A stretch of 30,843 nt of DNA from an uncultured Butyricicoccus sp. (GCA_900544475.1 UQVU01000008.1:1-30843); one strand, 5' to 3'; numbered from the stretch's first letter, positions 23,927 to 30,843 are shown. Notes: generated from the sequence alone by a model not told the origin. Made by a program: numbers and translations.

Positions 23927-24249
23927 GCACAGCAGCGCCGCGCCGCCGATGGCGAGATTTTCCCGTGCGATGGAAAAACGCCTTTGTGCGGCGTCTCAGG
24001 GGCCGCAGGAGCGTCTGTGCTGTTTTCCACCGCCGGTGGAGCGGGGAAGGGCGCGTCCGGCCGCAGCAGCGTATCGACCGGCACGCCGAACAGCCGGCTC
24101 AGCTCCATCAGATTGTCCATGGTCGGGACGGCCTGGTCGGCCTCCCATTTGCTGACCGCCTGCCGGGAAAGCCCGAGCTTTTCTCCGAGTGCTTCCTGAC
24201 TTAATTTATGCTCGCGTCGGAGCGCCGCGATTTTTTCGCCTGTCGTCAT
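23911..24249 (-). CDS. XRE-family HTH regulator, N-terminal half of a frameshifted gene
   Basis: This 112-residue frame starts at ATG 24249 (GGAGGTG six bases ahead). It has a clear XRE/Cro-type HTH at about residues 4-60: EKIAALRREHKLSQEALGEK, LGLSRQAVSKWEADQAVPTM, DNLMELSRLFGVPVDTLL. A Pro/Ala-rich linker follows, and the last 20 residues are arginine/cysteine-rich in a way that looks like out-of-frame translation. Shifting by one base at the A5 tract (23974-23978 on the plus strand) joins it to the membrane domain in the frame below. One-piece XRE-TM-extracellular proteins are common in Clostridia, so one gene of about 360 residues is the likely original form. Confidence 0.8.
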   Translation of the reverse strand: MTTGEKIAALRREHKLSQEALGEKLGLSRQAVSKWEADQAVPTMDNLMELSRLFGVPVDTLLRPDAPFPAPPAVENSTDAPAAPETPHKGVFPSHGKISPSAARRCCACLSR

Positions 24250-24370
24250 ATCGGTCACCTCCGTTGTCCTTTCGTTATCTCTACTCTACCCAATCTGCGC
24301 ATTCCGTGCCACCAACCCGGCGTTTCCTGCTGTCAACCGCAGGTTGCGGCGGGATTTTTGCGGCACAAAA

Positions 24371-24409
24371 GTACAAGAAAAGCCCCGAACACGCGGTTTC
24401 GAGGCTTTT
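24371..24409 (-). terminator. Terminator downstream of lysC
   Basis: On the minus strand AAAAGCC (24409-24403) pairs with GGCTTTT (24384-24378), with further pairing inside, and then a T-rich stretch. It should close the ACT-hom-thrB-lysC operon. Confidence 0.65.
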
Positions 24410-24446
24410 GATGCGGATTTGAAAAAATACGGTGTTACCCTGAGTA

Positions 24447-24920
24447 TCAGTCGCCGAAGAACTGGTCGTGGATGGCCTTGACTGCCTTCTCGCTGTCCTC
24501 CTCGTTGATGAGGACGGAGATCTTGATCTCGGAGGTGGAGATCATGCGGATGTTGATGCCGGCGCCTGCCAGAGCCTCGAACATCTTGGATGCAACGCCT
24601 GCGGCGGAAGCCATGCCTGCGCCGACGATGGAAACCTTAGCGACCTTGGTGTTGATGGAAACGTCCTCGTAGTCGAGCATTTCCTTTGCATCGCGCAGGA
24701 TCTTCTCAACGCGCTCTGCGTCGTCCTGACGGATGGTGAAGGAGATGGACTTCTTGTTGTCGCGGCCGACGGACTGGAGAATGATGTCGATGTTGACGTT
24801 GTGCTTTGCCATCAGGGAGAATACCTTGAAAGCGGTACCCGGGGTATCGTTCAGGTTGATGATGGCGACACGCGCGCAGTTATTATCACGGGCTACACCC
24901 GAAACGTTCAGTTTTTCCAT
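24447..24920 (-). CDS. lysC: Internal start giving an aspartate kinase beta subunit (ACT domains only)
   Basis: Inside lysC, AAGGAGGG (24935-24928) lies seven bases ahead of an in-frame ATG at 24920 (residue 246, MEKLNVSGVARDNN). This is a stronger site than most gene starts in the window. In B. subtilis LysC, an internal start at the same residue number makes a beta subunit of 163 residues that pairs with the alpha chain; here the product would be 157 residues holding both ACT domains. Synthesis is inferred, not shown. Confidence 0.7.
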   Translation of the reverse strand: MEKLNVSGVARDNNCARVAIINLNDTPGTAFKVFSLMAKHNVNIDIILQSVGRDNKKSISFTIRQDDAERVEKILRDAKEMLDYEDVSINTKVAKVSIVGAGMASAAGVASKMFEALAGAGINIRMISTSEIKISVLINEEDSEKAVKAIHDQFFGD

Positions 24921-25655
24921 GTTAGAACCCTCCTTGACTTTCGTACCCGGATTGCGGGTAAAGCTCGAAACGACCTCGAGATCGACATTGTACTTCTTTG
25001 CCATTTCAACCGAGCGGTTGTGCAGGACCTGTGCGCCGAGCGACGCAAGCTCGAGCATTTCATCATACGTGATGGCGTCCAGCTTACGCGCATTCTTGAC
25101 GATGCGCGGGTCGGCGGTGTATACGCCGTCAACGTCGGTGTAGATCTCGGTGGTCGCCGTATCATTAAAAAACGCGATGGCAACTGCGGTGGTGTCCGAG
25201 CCGCCGCGGCCGAGGGTAGTCACGTCGCCCATCTTGTTGATGCCCTGGAAACCGGCAACGATAACGATGCGGCCGTTGTCCAGCTCTGCCTTGAGGCGGT
25301 CGCCGGAGATGCGCTTGATGCGTGCGTCCGAGTAGTTGCTGTTGGTCTCCATGCCGATCTGCCAGCCGGTCAGGGAAACGACCGGGAAGCCGAGCTTCTG
25401 GATAGCCATGGCGAGCAGGGACATCGAGATCATCTCACCGGTGTTGAGCAGCACATCCATCTCGCGTCTGGACGGACGCTCGTTCAGCTCGGCGGCCTTT
25501 TCGATGAGGTCGTCGGTGGTGTCGCCCTGTGCGGAAACGACGACAACGACCTGGTTGCCGGCCTTAGCGGTGCTGGTGACGATGTCAGCGACATTCTTCA
25601 GTCGCTCGGTATTAGCGACCGAGGTGCCGCCGAACTTTTGCACAATAAGACTCAT
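24447..25655 (-). CDS. lysC: Aspartate kinase (alpha subunit; contains adapter-derived residues)
   Basis: This 402-residue enzyme phosphorylates aspartate, the first step to lysine/DAP, threonine and methionine. The kinase domain has KFGGTS (7-12), FQGIN, TLGRGGSDTTAVAIA and EIYTDVDGVYTADPR. Two ACT domains (about 260-402) bind the feedback inhibitor. Length and internal start resemble the B. subtilis aspartokinase II type. Residues 162-169 (FFNDTATT) are not biological: they are a translation of Illumina P5 adapter plus a homopolymer, and the true residues there are unknown (families usually have an AALxADxC-like stretch). The rest reads normally and the frame is kept. It is the last gene of the operon, 94 bases after thrB. 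Confidence 0.95.
   Translation of the reverse strand: MSLIVQKFGGTSVANTERLKNVADIVTSTAKAGNQVVVVVSAQGDTTDDLIEKAAELNERPSRREMDVLLNTGEMISMSLLAMAIQKLGFPVVSLTGWQIGMETNSNYSDARIKRISGDRLKAELDNGRIVIVAGFQGINKMGDVTTLGRGGSDTTAVAIAFFNDTATTEIYTDVDGVYTADPRIVKNARKLDAITYDEMLELASLGAQVLHNRSVEMAKKYNVDLEVVSSFTRNPGTKVKEGSNMEKLNVSGVARDNNCARVAIINLNDTPGTAFKVFSLMAKHNVNIDIILQSVGRDNKKSISFTIRQDDAERVEKILRDAKEMLDYEDVSINTKVAKVSIVGAGMASAAGVASKMFEALAGAGINIRMISTSEIKISVLINEEDSEKAVKAIHDQFFGD
25138..25172 (-). other. Illumina P5 adapter sequence embedded in lysC (assembly artefact)
   Basis: On the minus strand, 25166-25138 is identical over all 29 bases to the Illumina P5 flow-cell oligo (begins AATGATACGGCGACCACC, ends GAGATCTACAC). 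Six A residues (plus strand, 25167-25172) follow, as happens when a read runs past the fragment end. The last 11 bases of P5 also encode the conserved EIYT of aspartokinase, which explains the capture. Confidence 0.95.
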
Positions 25656-25749
25656 AGTTGTTTAATTTCCTCCTTATATCACGCGCCCGCCGAAGCAGGA
25701 GCGTCCCCATATGCAAATAGAAAAGTGTTCGATGCGTAAACTATTTGCC

Positions 25750-26640
25750 TTACAGACGTTTTACCGTGGTGCCGACCTCATCGCAGCGCAGCTGCACGGC
25801 CTTCCAGTGCGGGTACTTGCTCTCGCAGAGCGCCTGCGCCTTTTCGATGTAGTCGCGGTCGCCCTTGTAGACGATAGCCACGATGGACGGGCCTGCGCCC
25901 GAGATGAACGCGCCGAGTGCGCCGAGCTGCTTGGCCTCGCGGACGATGTCCTCGCCGTTTTCGATGAGGCTGAAGCGGTAGGGCTGATGCAGGCAGTCGC
26001 CGGTCGCGACGTCCAGATTTTCCAGCTTGCCGGTGGTCAGGCTGCCCGCGAGCAGAGCCGCACGCGCGAGGTTGTAGACCGCGTCGTGGTGGTCGATGCG
26101 CTTCGGGAGCGCCGCACGCGCCTTTTCGGTAGAAAGCTGGAAGTCCGGGATAAAGACCACGAAGTCGATCGCGCCGTGAACCGGCACGCGGACGTGGCTG
26201 ACGTGGCCGTTTTCGAGCAGCGCCACGCAGAAGCCGCCGAGAATGGCGGGCGTGGAGTTGTCCGGGTGGCCCTCGATGGTCGCCGCAAGGTCGATGACCG
26301 CGTTGCGGTCGAGCGGCTCGCCGAGCAGGGCGTTCGCGCCCATGATGCCGGCGACCGTGCAGGCCGAGGACGAACCCAGACCGCGCGTCTGCGGAATCGC
26401 GCAGTCCTCGATGATGGTCAGGCCGGAGAGCGGCTTGCCGCACTCGTCGTACACGCGCTTGGCGCACTGATAGATGAGGTTGGACTCGTCCTTCGGGACG
26501 AACTGACAGTTTTTATCGGAAATATCGATATGATCGTTTTCAGCAAGGTCGATCACGTTGTACATTTCGAGCGCGATGCCGATGCTGTCATAGCCGGAGC
26601 CCATATTGGCGCTCGTAGCAGGAACGGTAACACGAACCAT
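25750..26640 (-). CDS. thrB: Homoserine kinase
   Basis: This 296-residue GHMP-family kinase makes O-phosphohomoserine for threonine synthesis. The N-terminal VRVTVPATSANMGSGYDSIG is the usual ThrB opening. The ATP loop RGLGSSSACTVAGIMGAN (about 86-103) and the C-terminal GAFISGAGPSIVAIV are intact. Its Shine-Dalgarno (AAGGAGG) overlaps the hom stop codon, and the gap is only 15 bases, so it is coupled to hom. Threonine synthase (thrC) is not in the window. Confidence 0.97.
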   Translation of the reverse strand: MVRVTVPATSANMGSGYDSIGIALEMYNVIDLAENDHIDISDKNCQFVPKDESNLIYQCAKRVYDECGKPLSGLTIIEDCAIPQTRGLGSSSACTVAGIMGANALLGEPLDRNAVIDLAATIEGHPDNSTPAILGGFCVALLENGHVSHVRVPVHGAIDFVVFIPDFQLSTEKARAALPKRIDHHDAVYNLARAALLAGSLTTGKLENLDVATGDCLHQPYRFSLIENGEDIVREAKQLGALGAFISGAGPSIVAIVYKGDRDYIEKAQALCESKYPHWKAVQLRCDEVGTTVKRL

Positions 26641-26655
26641 TTTATGTATGCCTCC

Positions 26656-27867
26656 TTAGAGAATACGCATTGCGGCGCAGACCTTGCCGCGAGCGTTCAG
26701 CTTTTCGGTTGCCGCGTCCATTTCGGCAGTCGGGATCTTGCTCGTCTGAACGACGAATACGCCCTCAACCGGCTCGGACAGGCTTTCGACCGGGAGAATG
26801 CTCTCGATGTCCTCGCGCGCGCCCTTGAAGCGGACGTACCACGCGGAGCGCAGCGTATCGAGCGGACGGAGCAGGTTCTTCGAGCCGTTGCCCCACATGA
26901 TGCGGCGGCGGCTGTCCCTGTGCTCGATGGAGTCGAGCATATCCGCGACAACGGCGGAAGCGGTCGCGAGCTTGCCCGCGCCCTTGCCGTAGAACATGAC
27001 CTCGCCGGTCGCGTTGCCGTCGACCATGATGGCATTGAATACGTCCTCGACGGCTGCGAGCGGGCTTTCCTTGTGGATGAGGTGCGGCGCAACGTAAGCG
27101 TAGGCCGTGCCGTCCTCGCAGCGTACCGAGCGGCCGAGCAGCTTGATGACGCAGCCGAGCTTGTCGGCGTTTGCGACGTCCTCAAGGGTGATCTTGGTGA
27201 TGCCCTCGCAGGAAACCGTATCCGGGTCGAACTTGTCGCCGTAGGCGAGGTCGGAAAGGATGCAGATCTTGCGGCAGGCATCGTGACCCTCAATGTCGGC
27301 GGTCGGGTCCTTCTCGGCGTAGCCGTTGACCTGCGCCTGACGCAGCGCGTCCTCGAAGGTGACGCCGTTGTGGATCATCTGGGTCAGGATGTAGTTGGTG
27401 GTGCCGTTCAGAATGCCGCAGATCTCGTTGAATTCATTGGCTGCGAGGCACTGGAGCATCGGGCGGATGATCGGGATGCCGCCGCCGACGGACGCCTCGA
27501 ACATATAGTTGACGCCGTGCTCCTCTGCGATTTTCAGCAGCTCGTCGCCCTTCGTCGCGACCAGCTCTTTGTTCGAGGTGCAGACGCTCTTGCCGGCCTC
27601 GAGGCAGCGGCGGGTGAACTGATAAGCTGCACCCACGCCGCCCATGACCTCGGCCACGACTGTGACTTCGGGGTCGTTCTCGATGATCGAGAAGTCGTTT
27701 ACGAACTTATCCGCATAGGACAGAGAGGAAAAATCGCGCAGATCGAGCACATATTTGACCTCGACCGGCTCGCCGACTGTGCGTGCGATTTTCTCTGCGT
27801 TCATCTCGAACACCTCGTACACGCCGGAGCCGACCGTTCCGTGTCCCATGATTGCTACTTTTACCAT
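26656..27867 (-). CDS. hom: Homoserine dehydrogenase
   Basis: This 403-residue NAD(P)-dependent enzyme reduces aspartate semialdehyde to homoserine. The nucleotide-binding loop VAIMGHGTVGSGVYEV is at the N-terminus, and the catalytic core holds SVGGGIPIIRPM, GILNGTTNYILTQM and DPTADIEGHDACRKICIL. The C-terminal region keeps the length of an ACT domain (about 330-403) but reads SAWYVRFKGAREDIESILPV in place of the usual RL.V.D.PGVLA effector loop, so feedback control by threonine may be lost or altered. It is the second gene of the operon, 40 bases after the ACT protein. Confidence 0.96.
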   Translation of the reverse strand: MVKVAIMGHGTVGSGVYEVFEMNAEKIARTVGEPVEVKYVLDLRDFSSLSYADKFVNDFSIIENDPEVTVVAEVMGGVGAAYQFTRRCLEAGKSVCTSNKELVATKGDELLKIAEEHGVNYMFEASVGGGIPIIRPMLQCLAANEFNEICGILNGTTNYILTQMIHNGVTFEDALRQAQVNGYAEKDPTADIEGHDACRKICILSDLAYGDKFDPDTVSCEGITKITLEDVANADKLGCVIKLLGRSVRCEDGTAYAYVAPHLIHKESPLAAVEDVFNAIMVDGNATGEVMFYGKGAGKLATASAVVADMLDSIEHRDSRRRIMWGNGSKNLLRPLDTLRSAWYVRFKGAREDIESILPVESLSEPVEGVFVVQTSKIPTAEMDAATEKLNARGKVCAAMRIL

Positions 27868-27907
27868 TGTGATTGTTCCTTTCCGTGGGGAATTTGTTGC
27901 TCGTTTA

Positions 27908-28348
27908 TCACTCGGAGGCGAGAATTTCGACCTTGTTTACGCCTTCGAACTGCTCTGCGCGGTGCAGCAGCTCCTCGACCGAGTATTTCATCTCACCCGT
28001 GCGGGCCGCGATCGTGACCGACGCCTGACCGCGCATGGGGATGGACTGGTTGACCGTCATCAGGTTCGCGCCCGACTTCGCCATCAGCCCGAGAATGCTC
28101 GAGAGCATACCCGGCTGGTCGTGCAGCATGAAGTGGAACGTAACGATGCGGTCGGTCGTCGCCTCGAAAAAGGGGCGGACGCCGTCCTTGTATTTATAAT
28201 AAGCGCTGCGCGACAGGCCTGCGAGCTTTGCGGCCTCGCTGGCTGTGGCAGCCTTGCCCGAGGCGATCGCCTCGTTGGCCTCGATCACGCGCTGAAATAC
28301 CTCGGGCAGCAGTGTTCGTTCGACCAGATAGTATTTTGGTTTGACCAT
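27908..28348 (-). CDS. UPF0735-type ACT-domain protein (PheB-like)
   Basis: This 146-residue protein has an N-terminal HTH-like segment (ATASEAAKLAGLSRSAYYKY, about 34-53) and a C-terminal ACT domain (VTFHFMLHDQPGMLSSILGL, about 72-91, then VTIAARTGEMKYSVEELLHR). Length and layout match the UPF0735 family, often annotated pheB, which binds small molecules and may regulate amino-acid genes. I take the ATG at 28348 (MVKPKYYLVERTLLPEV) because the family starts this way and AGGGAGG lies 13 bases ahead; an in-frame start at 28378 has no such site. It is the first gene of the threonine/lysine operon, a common place for this family beside hom. Confidence 0.9.
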   Translation of the reverse strand: MVKPKYYLVERTLLPEVFQRVIEANEAIASGKAATASEAAKLAGLSRSAYYKYKDGVRPFFEATTDRIVTFHFMLHDQPGMLSSILGLMAKSGANLMTVNQSIPMRGQASVTIAARTGEMKYSVEELLHRAEQFEGVNKVEILASE

Positions 28349-28399
28349 GCGTTTAATCTGTCCTCCCTGAAAAGACAACTGTCTTTCTCACGCTCTCCT

Positions 28400-28428
28400 A
28401 TCATACCATATAGCCGTGTCTTGCGCAA
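28400..28428 (-). promoter_or_regulatory. Promoter of the ACT-hom-thrB-lysC operon
   Basis: On the minus strand, TTGCGC (28428-28423) and TATGAT (28405-28400) are 17 bases apart, with TGG right ahead of the -10 (extended -10). The leader to the ATG at 28348 is about 45 bases, too short for a lysine riboswitch or T-box. Confidence 0.7.
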
Positions 28429-28523
28429 GAGAGAAATTGATAAAAATCCCTAAAATTCGCCTGCGTATTTGTGTGTTCTGCCGAAGGTATGGGAAAGCGG
28501 TAACGATATGATACAATATAAGT

Positions 28524-28734
28524 CTGTCGCAGAACTAAAGTTTCGCCGACAAACTGTGTTTGCGGCGGGGTGAGGGCACCTCGCCCTACGTGGAAAGGTG
28601 AAACAGTATAAAAGCCGTGATACACAAGGTGAATTGCCGCATAGCGGCAAGAGAGGGTGGCCTGGGCCATGCTCCCGGTTTTTATGATTTTGCGTTGCAA
28701 AATCTGTTTCATGTGCGCTTTGCACGCGAAACGC
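28524..28734 (-). repeat. Dispersed palindromic intergenic repeat, copy B
   Basis: The minus strand here is related to 14269-14442. Both contain ATAAAAACCGGGAGCATG, TGTATCACGG followed by TTTATACT, and AACACAG.TTGTCGGCGAAACT near the end, with hairpins GATTTTGC/GCAAAATC (28685-28704) and CGTGCAAAGCGCAC at one side. Copy B has an extra segment of about 80 bases with hairpins TTGCCGC/GCGGCAA (28634-28650) and GGCGGGGTG/CACCTCGCC (28563-28584); the latter also occurs at 13.03 kb. I find no gene in this 440-base gap. Confidence 0.75.
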
Positions 28735-28765
28735 AATATTATTGAAAAATTGATGGACTGTTTAT

Positions 28766-28794
28766 ATTATATGGTATGAAGCAAGTAAAGTAAA
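28766..28794 (-). promoter_or_regulatory. Strong promoter facing the copy B repeat, no gene directly after it
   Basis: On the minus strand, TTTACT (28794-28789) and a perfect TATAAT (28771-28766) are 17 bases apart. It lies 23 bases from comF's end and about 30 bases ahead of repeat copy B. A transcript would cross the repeat before reaching the threonine operon 410 bases on, giving either a long structured leader or a small RNA. Confidence 0.6.
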
Positions 28795-28817
28795 GCGTGA
28801 ACCCGTGAAAAATAAAG

Positions 28818-29459
28818 TCAGAGCGTGGTTTTAGCGGCGGAAAGCACGAAAACGGACTCTGCGCCCATGCTTTTCAGCACGCGCACGGCTTCTCCGGCGG
28901 TAGAGCCGGTCGTGATGATGTCGTCAATGACGAGGATGCGCCCACCATCGACCGAAGCGCCGCGCCCGGGGAGGAGCGAACCGGCGGCGCTTTCCCGGCG
29001 TTCGCTCCCGGTGCGGCTCGACTGCCGTCCGGCGAACAGCCGCTTGCGCAGGAGCGGCGTGCGGGGGAGAGAAAAGGCTTCCGCGACCGGCTGCGCGAGC
29101 AGCTCGGCCTGATTGTAGCCGCGCTCACGGGCACGCATCGGCCCGAGCGGCAGATAGGTCACGCAGGTCGGCCGCCACTCGTCAAGGTACTGTGAAAGCA
29201 CGAGCGCCATTTCGGCGGCAAACCACGAAGCATAATTCGCCCGGCCGCCGAACTTGAAGCGGCGGAGCGCCTCGCGGACACGCCCTCGGTAGACAAGCGC
29301 CGCCGCCGCGCCGTCCGCGCCGGGGATATGTATTTCGCCGTGAAAACGGTACTCGCTTCGCACCTCTCGTGCACAGTCCGGGCAGATTTCTGCGCGGCGC
29401 GTGTCGGCGGAGAGCACATCGCCGCAGAGAATGCACCGCCGGTCGAAAAGCAGGGGCAT
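28818..29459 (-). CDS. ComF-family phosphoribosyltransferase
   Basis: This 213-residue protein has an N-terminal zinc-ribbon with C9, C12, C26 and C29 (CILCGD...CPDC) and a C-terminal type I phosphoribosyltransferase fold with the PRPP loop ILVIDDIITTGST (about 177-189). The middle carries YLPLGPMRARERGYNQAELL, the usual ComF signature. ComF helps single-stranded DNA handling in natural competence in Bacillus; in Clostridia its role is less clear. I take the ATG at 29459, eight bases after GGAGG; a GTG at 29468 would overlap that site. It stands alone, with no competence genes beside it. Confidence 0.9.
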   Translation of the reverse strand: MPLLFDRRCILCGDVLSADTRRAEICPDCAREVRSEYRFHGEIHIPGADGAAAALVYRGRVREALRRFKFGGRANYASWFAAEMALVLSQYLDEWRPTCVTYLPLGPMRARERGYNQAELLAQPVAEAFSLPRTPLLRKRLFAGRQSSRTGSERRESAAGSLLPGRGASVDGGRILVIDDIITTGSTAGEAVRVLKSMGAESVFVLSAAKTTL

Positions 29460-29486
29460 GAAAAACACCTCCGGAAATTTTCTGCG

Positions 29487-29521
29487 GAAAGAAAAAGAGC
29501 CGTCCGCGAGGGACAGCTCTT
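29487..29521 (-). terminator. Terminator downstream of dapL
   Basis: On the minus strand AAGAGC (29521-29516) pairs with GCTCTT (29500-29495), with GTCC/GGAC pairing inside, followed by TTTTTC. It separates dapL from comF. Confidence 0.85.
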
Positions 29522-29560
29522 AAATTGCTGTAACTGTTATCTGTCGATGTTCCGTTTAGA

Positions 29561-30739
29561 TTACTTGGAAAGCAGCTTCTTCAGGCGCTCAGCGGCCTCG
29601 AGGGTGCGCTTCTGGTCGCCGAAAGCGGTCAGTCGGAAGAAACCGTCGCCGTTCTTGCCGAAGCCTGCGCCCGGGGTGCCGACAACGTTCGCGTTCTCGA
29701 GCAGGTAGTCGAAGAACGTCCAGGAATCCATGCCGTTCGGGCACTTGAGCCACAGATACGGGCTGCTCTTGCCGCCGGTGTACCAGATGCCCAGCTCGTC
29801 GAGGGTCTCGGACAGAACCTTGGCGTTCTGCTTGTAGTAGCCGAGGGTCTCCTTGATCTGCTTCATGCCTTCCTCGGTGAAGCAGGCGGCAGCGCCCTTC
29901 TGAACGATATACGGAACGCCGTTGAACTTGGTGGTCTGGCGGCGCAGCCACATCTTGTTCAGCTTGCCGTCCGCGAGAGCGGTCGGAACGACCGTCCAGC
30001 CGCAGCGGGTGCCGGTGAAGCCTGCCATCTTGGAGAACGAGCAGAACTCGATGGCACAGGTCTTTGCGCCTTCGATCTCGTAGATGGAGCGCGGCAGATT
30101 CTCGTCCTCGATGAAGCACTCGTAAGCCGCGTCATAGAGGATAACCGCGTTCTGCGCGTTTGCGTAGTCTACCCATGCCTTGAGGCCCTTGCGGTCGTAA
30201 GCGGCGCCGGTCGGGTTGTTCGGGGAGCAGATATAGATGATGTCGCACTTTACGGATACGTCCGGCAGCGGCAGGAAGCCGTTTGCCTCGTTTGCGTCCG
30301 CGAAAACGATCTTGCGGCCTGCCATGACGTTGGTATCGACGTAAACCGGGTAAACCGGGTCCGGAACGAGAACAACGTTGTCCTTGCCGAAAATGTCGAG
30401 GATGTTGCCGAGGTCGCTCTTCGCGCCGTCAGAGATGAAGATCTCATTGGTTGCAAGCTCTACGCCGTGGGTCTTGTAGTAGCCGACGAGTGCTTCGTGC
30501 AGGAAATCGTAGCCCTGCTCGTCGCCGTAGCCGTGGAAGGTCTCCTGCTTGGCCTGGTCTTCAACCGCCGCGTGCAGCGCGTCGATGACCGCCGGAACGA
30601 GCGGACGGGTAACGTCGCCGATGCCGAGGCGGATGATGTCCGCTTCCGGATGCGCCGCGGAATACTCGCGGACCTTGCGTGCGATGGTGGAGAACAGATA
30701 GCTCTGCTCCAGATTGTCGTAATTGGTGTTTAACTGCAT
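29561..30739 (-). CDS. dapL: LL-diaminopimelate aminotransferase
   Basis: This 392-residue PLP enzyme converts tetrahydrodipicolinate directly to LL-diaminopimelate, by-passing the acylated intermediates of lysine and peptidoglycan synthesis. The fold-type I motifs are clear: [18 protein letters not shown] (38-55), [18 protein letters not shown] (101-118), [16 protein letters not shown] (171-186) and the PLP lysine in [16 protein letters not shown] (K237). The Cys in TRCGW and the DVTRPL start are typical of DapL rather than AspC. AGGAG lies about nine bases ahead of the ATG, within the end of pyrG, and the pyrG stop abuts the ATG, so the two are coupled. Confidence 0.97.
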   Translation of the reverse strand: MQLNTNYDNLEQSYLFSTIARKVREYSAAHPEADIIRLGIGDVTRPLVPAVIDALHAAVEDQAKQETFHGYGDEQGYDFLHEALVGYYKTHGVELATNEIFISDGAKSDLGNILDIFGKDNVVLVPDPVYPVYVDTNVMAGRKIVFADANEANGFLPLPDVSVKCDIIYICSPNNPTGAAYDRKGLKAWVDYANAQNAVILYDAAYECFIEDENLPRSIYEIEGAKTCAIEFCSFSKMAGFTGTRCGWTVVPTALADGKLNKMWLRRQTTKFNGVPYIVQKGAAACFTEEGMKQIKETLGYYKQNAKVLSETLDELGIWYTGGKSSPYLWLKCPNGMDSWTFFDYLLENANVVGTPGAGFGKNGDGFFRLTAFGDQKRTLEAAERLKKLLSK

Positions 30740-30843
30740 TTACTTCTTGCTCCTTTTCAGAGATGCCGCGACAAACGCCTTGAACAGGGGATGTGCGCGG
30801 TTGGGGCGGGACTTGAACTCGGGGTGGAACTGAACGCAGATGT
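30740..30843 (-). CDS. pyrG: CTP synthase, C-terminal end (partial)
   Basis: The last 33 residues before a TAA (30742-30740) read [20 protein letters not shown], then [18 protein letters not shown] followed by KSRP is the end of the class I glutamine amidotransferase domain of CTP synthase: the His and Glu complete its Cys-His-Glu triad. The enzyme aminates UTP to CTP. Most of the gene is to the right of the window. The stop codon directly adjoins the dapL start. Confidence 0.93.
   Translation of the reverse strand, partial: ICVQFHPEFKSRPNRAHPLFKAFVAASLKRSKK

Noticed and set aside
25711..28017. A 768-residue plus-strand open frame opposite thrB and hom
   Set aside because: It is a shadow of two conserved minus-strand enzymes and has no ribosome binding site or domain.
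28349..28399. Lysine riboswitch or T-box ahead of the threonine/lysine operon
   Set aside because: The leader from the near promoter is only about 45 bases, and I see no lysine-aptamer or T-box core in the longer gap.
28401..28736. Short open frames over repeat copy B
   Set aside because: The translations follow hairpin sequence, have no family signature, and the homologous copy A does not keep the frame.
1..30843. CRISPR arrays, tRNA or rRNA genes, intact insertion sequences
   Set aside because: No regularly spaced direct repeats, no tRNA cloverleaf pattern, no rRNA-like sequence and no transposase were seen on either strand.

Overview
The window looks like a chromosomal segment of a GC-rich gut Clostridium (Oscillospirales; the gene content suggests a Butyricicoccus/Agathobaculum-like genus, which is an inference from protein style and synteny, not a measured placement). 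Supporting signs are strong Gram-positive ribosome binding sites, frequent TTG starts, the clostridial order gdpP-rplI-dnaB-tilS-hpt-ftsH, an LL-diaminopimelate aminotransferase, and a surface protein anchored by SLH domains.

Positions 1-12,900 are an accessory region. It opens with a decayed MobC-type mobilisation gene (two in-frame stops) and a hairpin-rich, oriT-like spacer. A sigma-A-type promoter then leads a tightly overlapping operon: small HTH protein, ECF sigma factor, two-TM protein, polytopic membrane protein and a PrsW-family intramembrane protease, closed by a terminator. Next come a second two-TM protein that resembles the first and a 3103-residue secreted protein ending in three SLH domains. 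The layout suggests a PrsW-controlled ECF sigma circuit with a giant surface protein as its likely output. This is the best candidate for an undescribed system here.

Positions 12,900-15,030 hold palindromic repeats, a split chromate transporter pair and a glyoxalase I on the minus strand. Positions 15,030-23,165 are core genes on the plus strand: c-di-AMP phosphodiesterase GdpP, ribosomal protein L9, replicative helicase DnaB, tRNA-lysidine synthase, hypoxanthine phosphoribosyltransferase and FtsH. The gap between rplI and dnaB is packed with small hairpins.

Positions 23,165-30,843 are on the minus strand: an HTH/membrane regulator split by an apparent frameshift, an ACT-hom-thrB-lysC operon for the threonine and lysine branch, a ComF-type phosphoribosyltransferase, dapL, and the 3' end of pyrG. 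Two related palindromic repeats (about 14.3 and 28.6 kb, opposite orientation) mark intergenic gaps.

One part of the sequence is probably not biological. Inside lysC, 25,138-25,166 is a complete copy of the Illumina P5 adapter followed by six A residues. It replaces about twelve codons in frame and should be treated as an assembly artefact.
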